DNA of 64,000 nt from Pseudoprimorskyibacter insulae (GTDB taxonomy: Bacteria > Pseudomonadota > Alphaproteobacteria > Rhodobacterales > Rhodobacteraceae). Positions within the stretch are counted from its first letter, which is position 1; each line of letters begins with the position of its first letter. The DNA lies in NCBI RefSeq assembly GCF_900302505.1, contig NZ_OMOJ01000009.1, positions 37,124 to 101,123 of the forward strand, read 5' to 3'. The position numbers and the translations under genes are program-made. Positions 63,157 to 64,000 of this stretch are shown piece after piece. A model generated the notes under the pieces. That model made no database searches and was not told the DNA's origin. It worked only from the letters and a program-made list of their open reading frames with translations.

Positions 63157-63898
63157 TGTCCCCAATCGCGCGGCGCACGCCCAAGCATTGCTTCAGGCCA
63201 TCGACGCGCTGCCAGATATTCCAGCAGCCGAACTTCCCGGCGTCTATCTGGAAGTACGCTCGCGTATCGACGAGCGCCTGAAGAAAGGCAGCCTCGACGC
63301 TAGTGGCCTGACTCTCCTTCGCGTCGCCGAGACCCCTGATCCCGGTGGCACCGAAGAGCGCGCGACGGTGTTTGCGACAGCCAAGGGTATTGAAAAGCTG
63401 CGCAAGAAGGTCGAGCAGTTTCGGACGGAAGACACACCCGACCGGGAAAAGGATGGTGAATTCATCCCAGGCCGTCCGAAGAACGCGGATCTAGTGCAGA
63501 GCGTCGCTGCCATCACGGAAGCGGGATTGCGTGCCCTCTGGCGCAGCCCTTCAGGCAAATTTCCAGCAGCGGATGTTGCGACCGTCTGGGAGGTTTGGCT
63601 CGAGCCTCAAATGACCGAAGGTTTCGTCGCGGCCGCACCAAACTATGGCGTTACCGTGGGAGCAGATCGGCTGGAGTTTCCCGAAGATATCGTTGTGATC
63701 GTAGAGGCCGATCGCAATCAGCTCGCCCAAGCCGTCCGCCGACTAGGCGGCGTGCGCGCCCTTGCTGCTCCCACCATCACAGCGGATTTCTTCGACGGCT
63801 TGCCGGTGGCAGAACAGGCGCAGTGGGTCGACGAACTCGCGGGTCGTACGACCTACACTGACAATCCCGATCCTAGGGTCAGGACTCATAGCCAATAG
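63056..63898 (+). pseudogene. S8 subtilase N-terminal part, truncated by an IS5-family element
   Basis: A 280-residue frame beginning MTMARDLRHFHL, with ELPGVYLEVRSRIDERLKKG, TVFATAKGIEKLRKKVEQF and LVQSVAAITEAGLRALW, the N-terminal region expected of ATPase-linked S8 peptidases. The catalytic Asp-His-Ser domain should follow but is missing: native sequence stops at about 63876, where the IS begins, and the last residues plus stop are IS-encoded. The remnant cannot be a protease unless the distal part lies beyond the IS. The family call rests on pattern memory and the AAA+ partner. Confidence 0.7.
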
Positions 63899-64000
63899 AT
63901 GACCAGCGCGGCGAGTGCGATTGCGGAGAGGAAGACCTTGGGGCATCTGTCGTATCGTGTGGCCACACGTCGCCAATCCTTCAGCCTGCCAAACATGATC
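63877..64000 (-). mobile_element. IS5-family insertion sequence, right part only (runs off window)
   Basis: The tip of the element adjoins CTAG at 63873-63876, a common IS5-group target duplication. The minus-strand frame from 64000 to a TGA at 63886-63888 ends with RLKDWRRVATRYDRCPKVFL and then SAIALAALVIYWL, which I recognise as the C-terminus of IS5-group transposases common in Rhodobacteraceae. Confidence 0.85.
63886..64000 (-). CDS. IS5-family transposase, C-terminal 37 residues
   Basis: Partial gene; the N-terminus lies outside the window. The visible end IMFGRLKDWRRVATRYDRCP continues to the stop at 63886. IS5 transposases are DDE enzymes whose glutamate is in an R-rich helix before this tail, and FGRLKDWRR-x-ATRYD is the usual motif at the end of the family. 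Confidence 0.85.
   Translation of the reverse strand, partial: IMFGRLKDWRRVATRYDRCPKVFLSAIALAALVIYWL

Noticed and set aside
1..64000. CRISPR arrays, tRNA and rRNA genes
   Set aside because: No regularly spaced repeats and no cloverleaf or rRNA-like segments were recognised on reading both strands; a covariance search would be needed to exclude divergent tRNAs.

Overview
The window reads as DNA from an alphaproteobacterium of the Rhodobacteraceae (Roseobacter/Paracoccus type). The reasons are high GC, a fused NarK1-NarK2 transporter ahead of narGHJI, the nnrS/nnrU pair, DUF6455 and DUF6522 genes, and an Agrobacterium-like VirB/VirD4 system with a VirD2-like relaxase. No rRNA, tRNA, CRISPR array, replication gene or integrase was seen, so chromosome and plasmid cannot be told apart from this window alone; linkage of respiration genes to a full conjugation machine fits a large plasmid or chromid.

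Region 1 (1-4527) holds a LysR regulator (cut by the window edge) divergent from a PhyH-type dioxygenase and an MFS transporter, then a convergent pair for a cysteine synthase-like PLP enzyme and a TauE/SafE exporter. Region 2 (4717-26363) is a nitrate-respiration and nitrosative-stress island: DUF6522, an NsrR-like Rrf2 regulator with a palindromic operator, truncated haemoglobin, hemerythrin, 5-formyl-THF cyclo-ligase, NnrS, NnrU, a CBS protein, two tandem DUF6455 proteins, an AhpD-like protein, a Crp/Fnr regulator without an Fe-S cysteine set, then narK(fused)-narGHJI-PPIase-hemerythrin-carbonic anhydrase-moeA-DUF2478 and hemN. FNR-type boxes (TTGAT-N4-ATCAA, two of them perfect) lie before the CBS gene, narK and, in weaker form, hemN. 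No nir, nor or nos genes are present: this segment reduces nitrate to nitrite and handles the resulting NO. Region 3 (26428-30494) is a TetR-controlled HlyD/permease/ATPase efflux operon with a small membrane protein. An IS200-like element and small AT-richer genes follow to about 32.2 kb.

Region 4 (32255-61386) is a conjugation module. On the + strand are accessory genes, a lytic transglycosylase, virB2, virB3, virB4, a virB7-like lipoprotein, a second transglycosylase, virB5, B8, B9, B10, B11, two small genes and virB6. On the - strand are virD4, a VirD2-like relaxase, a MobC-like gene and a DUF2493 gene, with inverted-repeat-rich non-coding stretches that may hold oriT. Three operons of this module share a conserved promoter-embedded element (TATAYTATCGTA).

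The most exciting part lies between virB6 and virD4 (45.9-54.1 kb). It is a defence island with a short Argonaute (PIWI only, catalytic residues lost) overlapping a DUF4365-nuclease-APAZ gene, which is the SPARDA architecture (short prokaryotic Argonaute, DNase-associated). Behind it on the same strand is an overlapping OLD-family ATPase-TOPRIM gene plus UvrD-like helicase (Gabija-like GajAB), and facing these is an undescribed winged-helix/nucleotidyltransferase-like protein. A further AAA+ ATPase/subtilase pair at the right end is broken by an IS5-family element that runs off the window.
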